Assembly (NCBI RefSeq): GCF_020164745.1
Contig: NZ_JAIUGV010000005.1
Span: 370,692 to 434,691 of the forward strand
Reading direction: 5' to 3'
From: Mesorhizobium sp. ES1-4
Lineage (GTDB): Bacteria; Pseudomonadota; Alphaproteobacteria; Rhizobiales; Rhizobiaceae
DNA length: 64,000 nt
Shown: in pieces, positions 10,631 through 19,050 of the stretch
How positions within the stretch are numbered: the first letter of the stretch is position 1
How the letters are laid out: each line of letters starts with the position of its first letter
The notes under the pieces: model-generated
Databases searched by the model: none
What the model was told of the DNA's origin: nothing
The model's input: only the letters and a program-made list of their open reading frames with translations
Made by a program: the position numbers and the translations under genes

Positions 10631-11983
10631 TCACCCGATATGTGGCGCTGGTGGCTGCTCCTGCGGGATGCAGCCATCGACCATCGGATGAATGGTCCAG
10701 CGCTGATCCAGCCCCTGCTGTGTTCGTTTGGTCTCCGGATCGAACGCTTCGTTCAGCATGGCGCACCAGGTTCGGCGCAGGTTCTCGCAACGTGTCCTGA
10801 ACGCGGCGCTGCCAAGCCCGTCACGCATATCCTGCGCGATCAGGTCGGTCGCCTCGCCCGGCGGTTTGGGCGGGACCGCGCCGGCGTCGGGAAAGTCCGG
10901 GTCCCACTGAAGATAGTGTTTTGCGTCGACGGCGGCGACCGCATCGAATTTGACCACCGCCATCAGCGGATGAAACTCGTGCCAGCCCTTGTGATAGCCG
11001 TCATAAACATGTTCGCCGAGGACGGCGACATGATCGCCCATCCTGATGGGGCCGAGCGCCTTGTCGCCGACATTGGCGTCCTCGACATTACCGGGGTTCA
11101 AGTTGAACAATCCTTGCAGGACCGGCTTGACCCCGCCGAAATAGGACGCCGCTCCGCCAATGGCACCGCCGACGGCCGCCCCGACCAGTCCACCCAGGAA
11201 CGAACCGATGGCGCAGCCCAGCGCGCCCAGGAAGAACGAGCCTATGGCGCAGCCGACAGCCGCGCCGACGCTGGCGCCGGCCGCCGCCGCGGCCACCGTG
11301 ACCACCAGGGCCGCCGTCAGCAGGATGACGATGGCCGGCGCCCATTGGCGCATCTTGATCCAGAAGTCGCCCTCGGCCTCGCAGTGCAGCCCCCAGCGCG
11401 CATGATCGTCGGCGGTTGCGTAGCCCAGGTCCGTCTTCAGGTCATCGCGTGGCAACAGCAACTCATGACCCTGAAAGCCGTCGTTGAGGATGTCGTTCGC
11501 CGGATGGGCCGCAATGCTGTTGGCGAATTCCGCGACGACCGTGCCGTCGGCATTGTAGCGATTGGCGGCGGCCAAAGCCGCCTCGTTGGTTTCGGCGTTG
11601 AGGATTTCGGTCGTCGGATGCGGCATCAGTATGACGTCGAAATACTGGTCGTTGTCGAAAGCGCCGAGGTCGCTGCGGAACGGATTATAGGAGACGATGC
11701 CGACGGCGCATTTTGGGTTGTCCTTGTCGAGGCAGACCAGGCGATGGTTGAGCCATTCCCCGGCGGCCTTGTCGATCGTCGCAGTGGCGGACGCCAGAAA
11801 GGCGATCGCCGCTGCAAGTGCCGCGCCGACCGGGCCCAGCAACAAGCCGAAGACGGCAGCCAGTCCGGTGATGACGATGATCTGTAGCGCCTGGCCGGCG
11901 AGGAAAGCCAGTCGGTCGTCCTCGTTGTAGGGCTTGCCACCGGCCGGATAGAGAAAGCAACTCGTATAGTGCTTGTAGGCCAT
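10631..11983 (-). CDS. Uncharacterised glycine-zipper membrane protein
   Basis: Function unknown. The 450-residue protein has no signal peptide. It has a hydrophobic hairpin at about residues 30-70, a soluble stretch with several acidic and histidine residues (about 80-212), and a long Gly/Ala-rich hydrophobic region (about 214-282) with repeated GxxxG and AxxxG spacing typical of glycine-zipper oligomers. A soluble tail follows, with the segment GDHVAVLGEHVYDGYHKGWHEFHP at about 316-339, here broken for reading as GDHVAVLGEHVYDGY and HKGWHEFHP. The end is proline-rich. The start follows the upstream gene by nine bases, so the two are probably one transcript and act together. A pore or membrane-anchored complex is possible but not shown. 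Base composition resembles the neighbours. Confidence 0.75.
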   Translation of the reverse strand: MAYKHYTSCFLYPAGGKPYNEDDRLAFLAGQALQIIVITGLAAVFGLLLGPVGAALAAAIAFLASATATIDKAAGEWLNHRLVCLDKDNPKCAVGIVSYNPFRSDLGAFDNDQYFDVILMPHPTTEILNAETNEAALAAANRYNADGTVVAEFANSIAAHPANDILNDGFQGHELLLPRDDLKTDLGYATADDHARWGLHCEAEGDFWIKMRQWAPAIVILLTAALVVTVAAAAAGASVGAAVGCAIGSFFLGALGCAIGSFLGGLVGAAVGGAIGGAASYFGGVKPVLQGLFNLNPGNVEDANVGDKALGPIRMGDHVAVLGEHVYDGYHKGWHEFHPLMAVVKFDAVAAVDAKHYLQWDPDFPDAGAVPPKPPGEATDLIAQDMRDGLGSAAFRTRCENLRRTWCAMLNEAFDPETKRTQQGLDQRWTIHPMVDGCIPQEQPPAPHIG

Positions 11984-11992
11984 CGGCGCGCC

Positions 11993-13036
11993 TCAGCCTT
12001 TCGTGGCGGTGAGCGTCACACCGCCTGTGATGGCACGCGATCCGCTCTCGCCGATCGTGAAGACATGGACGTTGAAGGACTTTGAGCCACGGAAGGCGGC
12101 GTCCTTCGGTTCCATCTCGACAGCGATCTCGGTCATCTGGCGCGGCTGCAGCGAAAGCGTTCTCGGGACGATCCTGACCGACCAGTCGTCCGGAACGGGG
12201 AACCGGCCATAGGCCTGTTCCTCGAGGGCTCTGGCCCAGCGCGCCTTGCTCTCGGTGAGCCGCGGGATGTCCGTGCGCTCGTCCGGCCCTTGGCCGCGTG
12301 GCGGGACGCATGGCCGCAGCTTCGGCAGGGTGTAGCAGTCCGCCTCGATCTGGAAGCGGCGGACCACCGAGGCCTCGTTGCGCACGTTGAAAACGAACCT
12401 TGCCGGGGATTGCATCTCGGCAATGTTGACGTTCTTCTGGCCAAGGTTGTTGCTGGGGTTGGCGTCATCGCCCCAGGAGAGCTGTGCCTGCAGGCAATAG
12501 TGGCCGCCGGTGGCGGGCGTGGTCCAACTGAACTCGGCATAGGCGGGGCAATCGGCCGTGCCCTTGGCTCCGAGGTTGACGGCGGCGTTGGCGATCGGAC
12601 GGGAAACGGTCTGCGCGCCGAAGGACAGGTAGGACAGCGCCACCCCGACGCCGACGGCCGGGGCATCGTAGGACCCGTTCCAGACACGCACGCGGACGCG
12701 ATATGCATGTGATGGCTGGAGCGCGCCGCTGACTGGCGCGGCGCCGTCGAAAATGTCGATGTCGGGATTGTCCCAGGTGACCGCGAGCCCCTGCGCCATC
12801 AGATAGTACTGGGCATAGAGAAGAGGATCGGCGCGCTTGTAGACATCGGGCGGCAGCTGGATACAGCAGTCGTTCCGTGCCGGGCTTGGCGGCCGCTGGC
12901 CCTTGGCCAGCCGGCACAGCAGCATGCGAATGGTCGCAAACAGCACCTTCAGCCCGGCGGCTAGACGCTTCCAGAATTCCGCGGCGAACAACAGCAGCGC
13001 CGCGGTTCTGACGTGGTTGACCAGAGATCCCGCCAT
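11993..13036 (-). CDS. Uncharacterised protein with CARDB/Ig-like domains
   Basis: Function unknown. The 347-residue product starts with an amphipathic-to-hydrophobic segment rich in Lys/Arg (residues 1-45), more like a membrane anchor than a cleavable signal. The motif YKRADPLLYAQYYLMAQG (66-83) follows. Residues 105-205 read as a CARDB-like beta-sandwich that ends in the typical DDANPSNNLGQKNV. Residues 210-345 look like a second Ig-like beta domain. Paired cysteines (163/181 and 234/243) could form disulfides, which would argue for an extracytoplasmic location. It sits nine bases upstream of the glycine-zipper gene. Adhesion or envelope scaffolding is a guess from the fold only. Confidence 0.72.
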   Translation of the reverse strand: MAGSLVNHVRTAALLLFAAEFWKRLAAGLKVLFATIRMLLCRLAKGQRPPSPARNDCCIQLPPDVYKRADPLLYAQYYLMAQGLAVTWDNPDIDIFDGAAPVSGALQPSHAYRVRVRVWNGSYDAPAVGVGVALSYLSFGAQTVSRPIANAAVNLGAKGTADCPAYAEFSWTTPATGGHYCLQAQLSWGDDANPSNNLGQKNVNIAEMQSPARFVFNVRNEASVVRRFQIEADCYTLPKLRPCVPPRGQGPDERTDIPRLTESKARWARALEEQAYGRFPVPDDWSVRIVPRTLSLQPRQMTEIAVEMEPKDAAFRGSKSFNVHVFTIGESGSRAITGGVTLTATKG

Positions 13037-13111
13037 GTCGTGTTTCCCACGCTGAAAGGACGCAACGGTAATGTTTTCCTGGCGGGCGTGTCCCCGCCGG
13101 TTGTCCAGAGG

Positions 13112-13249
13112 CTATTTCTTCAGTGATCGTTGTCTTCTGTAGAAGTAGACGGCGGCGAAAAGGACTATGGCTGCAATGACAAGGCTGGCCTCGAAAGTAC
13201 CCGAGCCATTGTCGGGAGAAAATCCAAAAAAGCGTTCAATGAAATCCAT
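13112..13249 (-). CDS. Small single-pass membrane protein (45 aa)
   Basis: Function unknown. The frame from the ATG complementary to 13247-13249 encodes 45 residues beginning MDFIERFFGFSPDNGSG. It has one hydrophobic helix (about 21-37, EASLVIAAIVLFAAVYF) and a strongly basic tail YRRQRSLKK. By the positive-inside rule the C-terminus should be cytoplasmic. A GGAGGG ribosome-binding site lies about seven bases upstream and a plausible sigma-70 promoter at 13301-13273. I recall similar short proteins with an MDFIE start and SPDxGSG motif in Mesorhizobium genomes, but cannot confirm this here. The stop is 75 bases before the Ig/CARDB-like gene on the same strand, across a small GC hairpin. Confidence 0.7.
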   Translation of the reverse strand: MDFIERFFGFSPDNGSGTFEASLVIAAIVLFAAVYFYRRQRSLKK

Positions 13250-13272
13250 TTCGGCCGCCCTCCGATCCTTTG

Positions 13273-13301
13273 ACGCTACAGAAAGCTTTACCTAACGTCA
13301 A
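13273..13301 (-). promoter_or_regulatory. Putative sigma-70 promoter of the 45-aa gene
   Basis: On the minus strand TTGACG (13301-13296), a 17-base spacer and TAGCGT (13278-13273) precede the ATG by about 24 bases. The -35 is good and the -10 is weak. Confidence 0.4.
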
Positions 13302-13436
13302 TCCAAGGACTGGGTCCGCGCTGTCCCTTCCGCCGGGGGCCGGGTACCGGGGACCCTGTCGGCGAATTTCGCGGGCGATCCAGCAAACTTTCGTGATTTG
13401 CGGGTAGATTGGCTTGGACATTATTTCGCCGGCCAC

Positions 13437-13462
13437 GTAACAAATCAGTGCCGAGGCGCGAA
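13437..13462 (+). promoter_or_regulatory. Putative SigF-type ECF autoregulatory promoter
   Basis: GTAACA (13437-13442), exactly 16 bases, then CGAA (13459-13462). This is one base off the Caulobacter SigF promoter GTAACC-N16-CGAA. It lies about 20 bases before the GTG start of the ECF sigma gene, so the transcript leader would be only about a dozen bases. The match suggests that the sigma factor drives its own operon. Confidence 0.7.
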
Positions 13463-13481
13463 GACCGGGGAGTGAACTCTT

Positions 13482-14033
13482 GTGAGCGGCAAGGACGAGG
13501 CCGAGCTTTCCCGGCTGATGCGGGCCGCGATCGCGGGAGATGAAAGGGCCTACGCCGACTTTCTCCACCGGATTGCCGCGCTGATCCGCGGCTTTGTCCG
13601 GCGCAAGATCGTGCAGGGCGGGGTCGATCCCGAGGACGTCGTGCAGGAAACCTTGCTGGCCATTCATGTGAAACGACATACCTGGCGCCAGGACGCGGCA
13701 GTGCTGCCCTGGGTCTATGCGATTGCTCGTTTCAAGCTCATCGATGCGTTCCGGCGGCGCGGACGGCGCATCGAGATCGATGTCGACGACATCGCCGAGA
13801 CGTTCGCGGAACCGGAAACGGAAACCGTCAGCGAACGCGACATAAACCGGGCGCTCGACGGACTGCCGCCGGCACAGCGTTCCGTGGTTTCGGCCGTGTC
13901 CGTGGAGGGCCGCTCGATCGGCGAGACGGCGGCGAAGTTCGGCATCAGCGAGACGGCGGTGCGTGTGTCGCTGCACCGGGGACTTGCCGCCATAGCCAGG
14001 CGATTCGGACAGGGGCGGTTCGGACGGGAATGA
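13482..14033 (+). CDS. sigF: ECF RNA polymerase sigma factor, SigF-like
   Basis: Alternative sigma factor of the extracytoplasmic-function type, 183 residues. Region 2 covers about 10-95, with DPEDVVQETLLAIHVKRHTW at its centre and PWVYAIARFKLIDAFRRRGR as the -10 recognition part. Region 4 is about 120-175, with a helix-turn-helix IGETAAKFGISETAVRVSLHRGL. No other domain is present. The start is GTG, with GGGGAG eight bases upstream. The adjacent DUF1109 gene is the family-specific anti-sigma factor, one base downstream. In Caulobacter the homologous SigF-NrsF pair responds to heavy metals and oxidative stress; the same signal here is an inference. The symbol follows Caulobacter usage. Confidence 0.88.
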   Translation: MSGKDEAELSRLMRAAIAGDERAYADFLHRIAALIRGFVRRKIVQGGVDPEDVVQETLLAIHVKRHTWRQDAAVLPWVYAIARFKLIDAFRRRGRRIEIDVDDIAETFAEPETETVSERDINRALDGLPPAQRSVVSAVSVEGRSIGETAAKFGISETAVRVSLHRGLAAIARRFGQGRFGRE

Positions 14034-14034
14034 C

Positions 14035-14673
14035 ATGAAGACCGACGATCTCATCAAGGCGCTCGACGCCGATGCCCGCAGCAAGGCGATGCCATTGCGC
14101 TCGGCCTGGTGGCTGGCCGCGGGTGCGGCCGCCGTCGTCGCGGCCGCGGTTTTCATGATGACGATCGGACCGCGCCCCGACTTCATGGCAGCCGCGCACA
14201 CGATACGCTTCCTGTCCAAGTTTGCTTTCACCATCGTGCTCGCCGTCACTGCCTTTGCGCTGATCAGGGCGCTGTCGACGCCAGGTGCGGCGACAGGCCG
14301 GGCAATGGCGGCGATGATCATCGCGCCGCTGCTGGTCGCGGTGGCCGTGGTGCTGGAACTCTTCATGGTGCCGCAGGCGCTGTGGAGCACACGTCTGATC
14401 GGCTCGAACATGATGATCTGCATGAGCTTCATCCCGCTGATCGGTATCGGCCCGCTGGCCATCTTCCTGTGGATGCTGCGCTATGGCGCGCCGACACGGC
14501 CGGTTCTTGCCGGCGCGGTCGCGGGGCTGCTTGCCGGCGGCCTGGCGGCAACCTTCTATGCCGCGCACTGCTTCGACGACTCGCCGCTCTTCGTTGCCAC
14601 CTGGTACACGATCGCCATCGCGGCTCTCACTTTGCTTGGTGCGCTCGGCGGGCGGCTTTTCGTGCGCTGGTAG
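14035..14673 (+). CDS. nrsF: NrsF/DUF1109 membrane anti-sigma factor
   Basis: Predicted inner-membrane anti-sigma factor that holds the adjacent SigF-like protein inactive. The 212-residue protein has a short cytoplasmic N-terminus (MKTDDLIKALDADA, the expected sigma-binding part) and six predicted membrane helices. Two cysteines, C129 and C179, fall in the positions reported as conserved and redox or metal-responsive in Caulobacter NrsF (about 131 and 181). They are the only cysteines in the protein, which strengthens that reading. It starts one base after the sigma gene stop. A hairpin 47 bases downstream probably ends the operon. Confidence 0.88.
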   Translation: MKTDDLIKALDADARSKAMPLRSAWWLAAGAAAVVAAAVFMMTIGPRPDFMAAAHTIRFLSKFAFTIVLAVTAFALIRALSTPGAATGRAMAAMIIAPLLVAVAVVLELFMVPQALWSTRLIGSNMMICMSFIPLIGIGPLAIFLWMLRYGAPTRPVLAGAVAGLLAGGLAATFYAAHCFDDSPLFVATWYTIAIAALTLLGALGGRLFVRW

Positions 14674-14719
14674 CTGGATAACCGCGTCAACACCTTGTGA
14701 ATACCGATCCTTAATCATG

Positions 14720-14737
14720 CCGGCAATTGTTTGCCGG
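14720..14737 (+). terminator. Hairpin after sigF-nrsF
   Basis: CCGGCAA (14720-14726), loop TTGT, TTGCCGG (14731-14737) is a perfect stem, followed by TTGTCC. The T-run is short; it may also be part of the leader of the next gene. Confidence 0.5.
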
Positions 14738-14811
14738 TTGTCCATATCGCCGACCCCCCGACGCAACCTTTCCTTAAAATCGATCCTTCAGGGTTTTAAC
14801 GGAAAAGGCGA

Positions 14812-16809
14812 TTGCCCACGGGGGTGGCAAAAATCGTGAAGTTACGAGGACTCATCAGGCCTTGCGGACATGCGGCGCTGGCCTTGGCTGTAGCCGGCCT
14901 TGCCGCGGCGGTGGCCTCGATCGTGCTGCCGAGGCTGGACCTTGACGCCGAGGCGCTCGGGCTCTGCCTTCGGGTGTCGTTCGCATTGGCGGCCGGGGCG
15001 CTCCTGCTCGCCGCCGTGTTCATCACGCGCATTTCCGATGACCGGCGGCAGATCGCGGAAAGCGAGCAGCGGTTCCGCCGAGCCATGGAAGACTCGGCCA
15101 TCGGCATCGCCATTGTCAGCCTCGACGGGCGTATTCTCCAGGCCAATCCAGCCTTCGCCTCCATGCTTGGCTACAGCCGCGAGGAAATCGAGGCGCTGAC
15201 CTTCTTCCAGCTCACACATCCCGACGATCTGCAGATCGGCCAGGAAACCATGGAAAGCATGAGAGCTGGCGCGGTCAACGCCTTCCAATTCGAGAAGCGT
15301 TACCTCAAGAAGGATGGCACGCCCATTTGGGCCAACCTTGCCGGATCGGTCATTCGAAACCAGAAAAGCGACCGCCCTCTCTACCTCGTCTCACAGATCG
15401 AGGACATAGACGCGCGCAAGCAGGCCGAAGCGCGCATCGCCGAGGCGGAGACGCGCTGGAATTTCGCGCTGGCTAGCGCCGGTCAAGGTGTCTGGGACCT
15501 GGACATGCGCAAGGGCGGCACCACTTATTCCTCCACCTGGGTCAAGATGCTGGGCTACGGGGAGGGCGAACTCGATGGCGACCCCGACCGCTGGCTGACG
15601 ATGATCCATCCAGACGACCGCGCCGCGGTCGAGGAGGCCGATCGCGCCCATCTGGACGGCAAGACGGAATTCTTCGAGGCCGAGTTCAGGATGCGCCACA
15701 AGGACGGCCGCTGGATCTGGATCCTCGACCGCGGCAAGGCCATCGAGCGCGATGCGGACGGACAACTGATCAGAGCGATCGGCAGCTTGACCGATATCAC
15801 CCGGCGCAAGCAGGCCGAAGAACGGCTCACCATCTCGGCGGCGATGCTGGCCGACGAGAAGGAGCGGCTGAGGGTGACGCTGCAGTCCATCGGCGACGCG
15901 GTCATCTGCACCGATGCGGCGAACCGCGTCACCTTCATGAACCCGGTGGCCGAGACACTGACCGGCGTTTCCGGCGACGAGGCACTGGGCAAGACACTGA
16001 GCCATGTCTACTGGGCGGTCGACGAGGAGACCGGCCACAGGATCGGCACGACGCGGCCCGTGACGGGCGAAGAGGCGCCCTCCGACCAGAACAGCCGCGC
16101 GGTGCTCATCCGGCGCGACGACACACGCTGCAGCATCCGTCAGGTCGTGTCGCCGATCATCAACGAGCACAACGAATTCGGCGGACTGGTCATCGTCTTC
16201 CAGGACTTCACCGATGCTCGCGCCCTACAGCGCCAGCTTGTCCATGCGGCATCGCATGATGCGCTGACCGGCCTTGCCAACCGTTCGAGTTTCATCCGCG
16301 CCATGGAGGAACTGGTCGATCGGGCGCGCCAGGACGGCGCGGCGGCTGGGGACCGCCATCAGTTCATGTACGTCGACCTCGACCATTTCAAGCTGGTCAA
16401 CGACACCGGCGGTCACGCCGCGGGAGACGCCTTGCTGAAGCGGGTCGCCGAGGCCGTGCGCGGGGTGCTTGGTCCTGAAGACATCGTCGCGCGGCTGGGT
16501 GGCGACGAATTCGCCGTCATCCTGAAATCGGGTTCGACGATCGGCGCCAGGATCGCGGCGCGCTCCATCATCGATGCGATAGCGGGTCTCAACTTCACCT
16601 GGGATGGCCGGCCGCACGCGATCGGCGCCAGCGTCGGGCTGACGGCGATCCGCGCCAATTGCGGCGAAGCCGACGAGATCATCGCAAGGGCCGACGCCGC
16701 CTGCTATGCGGCCAAGGCGGCGGGCCGCGGATGCATTTCGGTGGCGCCGGGCGGCAAGATCAGCGACGACAGGTCGGAACCGCCAAAGCCGCTCGCCGCG
16801 GCGTCGTGA
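14812..16809 (+). CDS. PAS-PAS-PAS-GGDEF diguanylate cyclase
   Basis: Membrane enzyme predicted to make cyclic-di-GMP from two GTP in response to a sensed signal. Up to 665 residues: two N-terminal membrane helices (about 20-40 and 53-72), PAS at about 84-205, a PAS_3-type domain with its PAC motif at 213-335, a third PAS at 351-475, then the GGDEF domain from 478 to the end. The active-site motif is intact (ARLGGDEFAVI, 559-570). The position five residues ahead that normally holds the inhibitory RxxD site reads GPED, so product inhibition is probably lost. No EAL domain follows. Start uncertain: TTG at 14812, or GTG at 14824 or 14836. Confidence 0.88.
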   Translation: MPTGVAKIVKLRGLIRPCGHAALALAVAGLAAAVASIVLPRLDLDAEALGLCLRVSFALAAGALLLAAVFITRISDDRRQIAESEQRFRRAMEDSAIGIAIVSLDGRILQANPAFASMLGYSREEIEALTFFQLTHPDDLQIGQETMESMRAGAVNAFQFEKRYLKKDGTPIWANLAGSVIRNQKSDRPLYLVSQIEDIDARKQAEARIAEAETRWNFALASAGQGVWDLDMRKGGTTYSSTWVKMLGYGEGELDGDPDRWLTMIHPDDRAAVEEADRAHLDGKTEFFEAEFRMRHKDGRWIWILDRGKAIERDADGQLIRAIGSLTDITRRKQAEERLTISAAMLADEKERLRVTLQSIGDAVICTDAANRVTFMNPVAETLTGVSGDEALGKTLSHVYWAVDEETGHRIGTTRPVTGEEAPSDQNSRAVLIRRDDTRCSIRQVVSPIINEHNEFGGLVIVFQDFTDARALQRQLVHAASHDALTGLANRSSFIRAMEELVDRARQDGAAAGDRHQFMYVDLDHFKLVNDTGGHAAGDALLKRVAEAVRGVLGPEDIVARLGGDEFAVILKSGSTIGARIAARSIIDAIAGLNFTWDGRPHAIGASVGLTAIRANCGEADEIIARADAACYAAKAAGRGCISVAPGGKISDDRSEPPKPLAAAS

Positions 16810-16828
16810 GCGGCAGCCGCATCCGCAC

Positions 16829-16857
16829 GGTTCATCGTTTCACGGAAACGCCGAACC
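16829..16857. repeat. Imperfect palindrome between convergent genes
   Basis: GGTTCATCGTTTC, loop ACG, GAAACGCCGAACC: 11 of 13 stem positions pair. It lies between the convergent diguanylate cyclase and hbd genes and may serve as a two-way terminator or belong to a dispersed palindromic repeat family. Confidence 0.5.
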
Positions 16858-16873
16858 TTGTCCTGGAATTGCG

Positions 16874-17752
16874 TCAGCGCGTCGGGACCGGGTGCTCGCC
16901 GCGATAGTCGTAGAAGCCGCGTCCGGTCTTGCGGCCGAGCCAGCCGGCCTCGACATATTTGACCAGCAGCGGGCAGGGGCGGTACTTCGAATCCGACAGG
17001 CCGTCATGCAGCACCTGCATGATCGACAGGCAGGTGTCGAGGCCGATGAAATCGGCAAGCTGCAGCGGTCCCATCGGATGGTTGGCACCGAGCCGCATGG
17101 CGGTGTCGATGGCGTCAACCGAGCCGACGCCTTCATAGAGAGTGTAGATCGCCTCATTGATCATCGGCAAAAGGATGCGGTTGACGATGAAGGCCGGGAA
17201 ATCCTCGGAGACCGTGATCGTCTTGTCGAGCTGCTTCACATAGGTCTTCGCCGCCTCGAAGGTCTGGTCCTCGGTGGCGATGCCGCGCACCAGTTCGACC
17301 AGCTTCATCAGCGGAACCGGGTTCATGAAATGTATGCCGATGAACCGCTCCGGCCGGTCAGTCTGCGCGGCCAGCCGTGTGATCGAAATCGACGAAGTGT
17401 TGGTCGCCAGGATCGCTTCGGGGTTGAGCTGCGGGCAGAGCTGCGCATAGATCTTGCGCTTGACGGTCTCGTCCTCGGTCGCCGCCTCGATCACCAGATC
17501 GGCGCCGGCAAGATCGGCCATCGCCGGTGCCGACGTGATGCGCCCCATGGCCTGGTTGCGGAGTTTCTCGTCGAGCTTGCCTGATCCCACCTGACGGGCC
17601 ATGTTGCCGCTGATGGTGGCGATGCCCTTCTCGATGCGGTCCGGCGATACATCGTAGATCAGCACCTTATAGCCCGAAAGCGCTGAGACGTGGGCGATGC
17701 CGCCGCCCATCTGGCCCGCACCAATGATGCCGATCGTCTCGATCTTGCTCAT
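16874..17752 (-). CDS. hbdA: 3-hydroxybutyryl-CoA dehydrogenase
   Basis: NAD(P)-dependent oxidation of 3-hydroxybutyryl-CoA to acetoacetyl-CoA (or the reverse) in butyrate and polyhydroxybutyrate metabolism. The product is 292 residues from the ATG at 17752. The Rossmann motif [14 protein letters not shown] is at residues 7-20, TNTSSISIT near 118, and the catalytic-histidine segment GIHFMNPVP near 140. The C-terminal helical dimerisation domain has the usual [12 protein letters not shown] and [15 protein letters not shown] motifs. Length is standard (about 290). It follows etfB-etfA on the same strand but after a strong terminator and a repeat, so it is probably a separate transcript, though metabolically linked to ETF. 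Confidence 0.93.
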   Translation of the reverse strand: MSKIETIGIIGAGQMGGGIAHVSALSGYKVLIYDVSPDRIEKGIATISGNMARQVGSGKLDEKLRNQAMGRITSAPAMADLAGADLVIEAATEDETVKRKIYAQLCPQLNPEAILATNTSSISITRLAAQTDRPERFIGIHFMNPVPLMKLVELVRGIATEDQTFEAAKTYVKQLDKTITVSEDFPAFIVNRILLPMINEAIYTLYEGVGSVDAIDTAMRLGANHPMGPLQLADFIGLDTCLSIMQVLHDGLSDSKYRPCPLLVKYVEAGWLGRKTGRGFYDYRGEHPVPTR

Positions 17753-17792
17753 TTTACCCGATCCCGTCCGGAGCGTTTTTCGCCAGAATCGC

Positions 17793-17870
17793 GAACCGCC
17801 CCATCTCTTTGTTTTTCCCGCAATTCCCGGCGCAAAAAACCTGCGCACTGCCGCTGGAATTGCTCTAAGC
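17793..17870 (-). repeat. Dispersed intergenic repeat, copy 1 (AATTCCAG...CCGGGAATTGCG type)
   Basis: Read on the minus strand, this runs from AGAGCAATTCCAGCGG through CCGGGAATTGCGGGAAAAAC to AAAGAGATGGGGCGGTTC. A related copy is at 61470-61538. Both have AATTCC/GGAATT arms able to fold back. It lies in the leader of hbdA and looks like a Mesorhizobium-type short palindromic repeat. Confidence 0.6.
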
Positions 17871-17900
17871 CCTAGTCACTGATTATTGTGCGGTGCAAAC

Positions 17901-17934
17901 TAAAAGGGCGGGGCGACTTCGTCTACCCCGCCCC
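17901..17934 (-). terminator. Rho-independent terminator of etfBA
   Basis: On the minus strand GGGCGGGG and CCCCGCCC form a perfect eight-base stem (17933-17926 with 17913-17906) around a 12-base loop, followed by TTTTAGTTT. It lies 31 bases beyond the etfA stop. Confidence 0.85.
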
Positions 17935-17964
17935 TAGCAATTTAATACGGTTTGCGCGGAAGCG

Positions 17965-18894
17965 TCAAAGCGCCTTCTGCAACTCCGGCAGGATGACGAA
18001 GAGGTCGCCGACGAGGCCGTAGTCGGCAACCTGGAAGATCGGTGCCTCCTCGTCCTTGTTGATGGCGACGATGACCTTCGAATCCTTCATGCCGGCCAGG
18101 TGCTGGATGGCACCGGAGATGCCGACCGCGATGTAGAGGTCGGGGGCGACGACCTTGCCGGTCTGGCCGACCTGCCAGTCGTTCGGGGCGTAGCCGGCAT
18201 CGACGGCGGCGCGGGACGCGCCGACGGCGGCACCGAGCTTGTCGGCGACCGGCAGGATGACTTCCTGGAATTTTTCCGAGGAGCCGAGCGCGCGGCCACC
18301 CGAGATGATGATCTTGGCCGAGGTCAGCTCCGGGCGGTCGGTTTCAGACAGCTTGTTCTCGACGAAGGTGGACAGGCCTGGATTGGCCGCCGCCTGAACC
18401 GTCTCGACCGAAGCCGAGCCGCCGTCCGGTGCCGCCTGGAAAGAGGCGGTGCGCACGGTGATGACCTTCTTGGCGTCGCTCGACTGCACCGTCTGGATGG
18501 CGTTGCCGGCATAGATCGGCCGCTTGAAGGTGTCCGGCGAGACCACCTCGATGATCTCGGAGACCTGCGCCACATCGAGCAGGGCCGCCACGCGCGGCGC
18601 GATGTTCTTGCCGGCGGATGTCGCCGGCGCGATGATCGTGTCGTAGGCACCGGCCAGCGAGACGACCAGTGCCGCCGTCGGCTCGGCCAGGCGCTCGGCG
18701 AGTTCGTCGGCTTCGGCCAGCAGTACCTTGCTCACGCCTTTGAGCTTGGCAGCGGCATCCGCCGCACCCTTGGCGGCCTTGCCGGCGACCAGCACATGCA
18801 CGTCCGAGCCGATCTGCAGGGCGGCCGAAAGCGCCTTGGCTGTCTGGTCGGAAAGGGTGGCATTGTCGTGTTCGGCGATGAGGAGAATTGCCAT
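17965..18894 (-). CDS. etfA: Electron transfer flavoprotein subunit alpha
   Basis: FAD-binding subunit of the ETF heterodimer, which takes electrons from acyl-CoA and other dehydrogenases and passes them to ETF-ubiquinone oxidoreductase. The 309-residue length is standard. The N-terminal ETF domain begins [14 protein letters not shown]. The C-terminal FAD domain shows [34 protein letters not shown] and [23 protein letters not shown], the signature of EtfA. It is downstream of etfB on the same strand, 156 bases apart with a palindromic repeat between them. The strong terminator after it ends the transcript. Confidence 0.95.
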   Translation of the reverse strand: MAILLIAEHDNATLSDQTAKALSAALQIGSDVHVLVAGKAAKGAADAAAKLKGVSKVLLAEADELAERLAEPTAALVVSLAGAYDTIIAPATSAGKNIAPRVAALLDVAQVSEIIEVVSPDTFKRPIYAGNAIQTVQSSDAKKVITVRTASFQAAPDGGSASVETVQAAANPGLSTFVENKLSETDRPELTSAKIIISGGRALGSSEKFQEVILPVADKLGAAVGASRAAVDAGYAPNDWQVGQTGKVVAPDLYIAVGISGAIQHLAGMKDSKVIVAINKDEEAPIFQVADYGLVGDLFVILPELQKAL

Positions 18895-18959
18895 TGTTTA
18901 TCCCTGACTTTCGTCTTCGAAGCTCCCTGAAATCCGGTCAGGCCGAGCCGAAAACGGTT

Positions 18960-19018
18960 GGTTTCGAGAACCGGAGCGGAGCGTACATCCGTACGTGAGC
19001 ACCGGAAGCGCAGAAGCC
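18960..19018. repeat. Palindromic intergenic repeat, copy 1 (RIME-like)
   Basis: Contains TTTCGAGAACCGGAGCGG, GCGTACATCCGTACGTGAGC and ACCGGAAGCGCAGAA. Its reverse complement recurs at 26807-26865 with only a few differences. The centre is a GTAC palindrome and the whole can fold into a long hairpin. It sits between etfB and etfA and would be transcribed. Confidence 0.75.
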
Positions 19019-19050
19019 AGCCGTTTGCAGGCCGGCCTCATCGGATTTCC

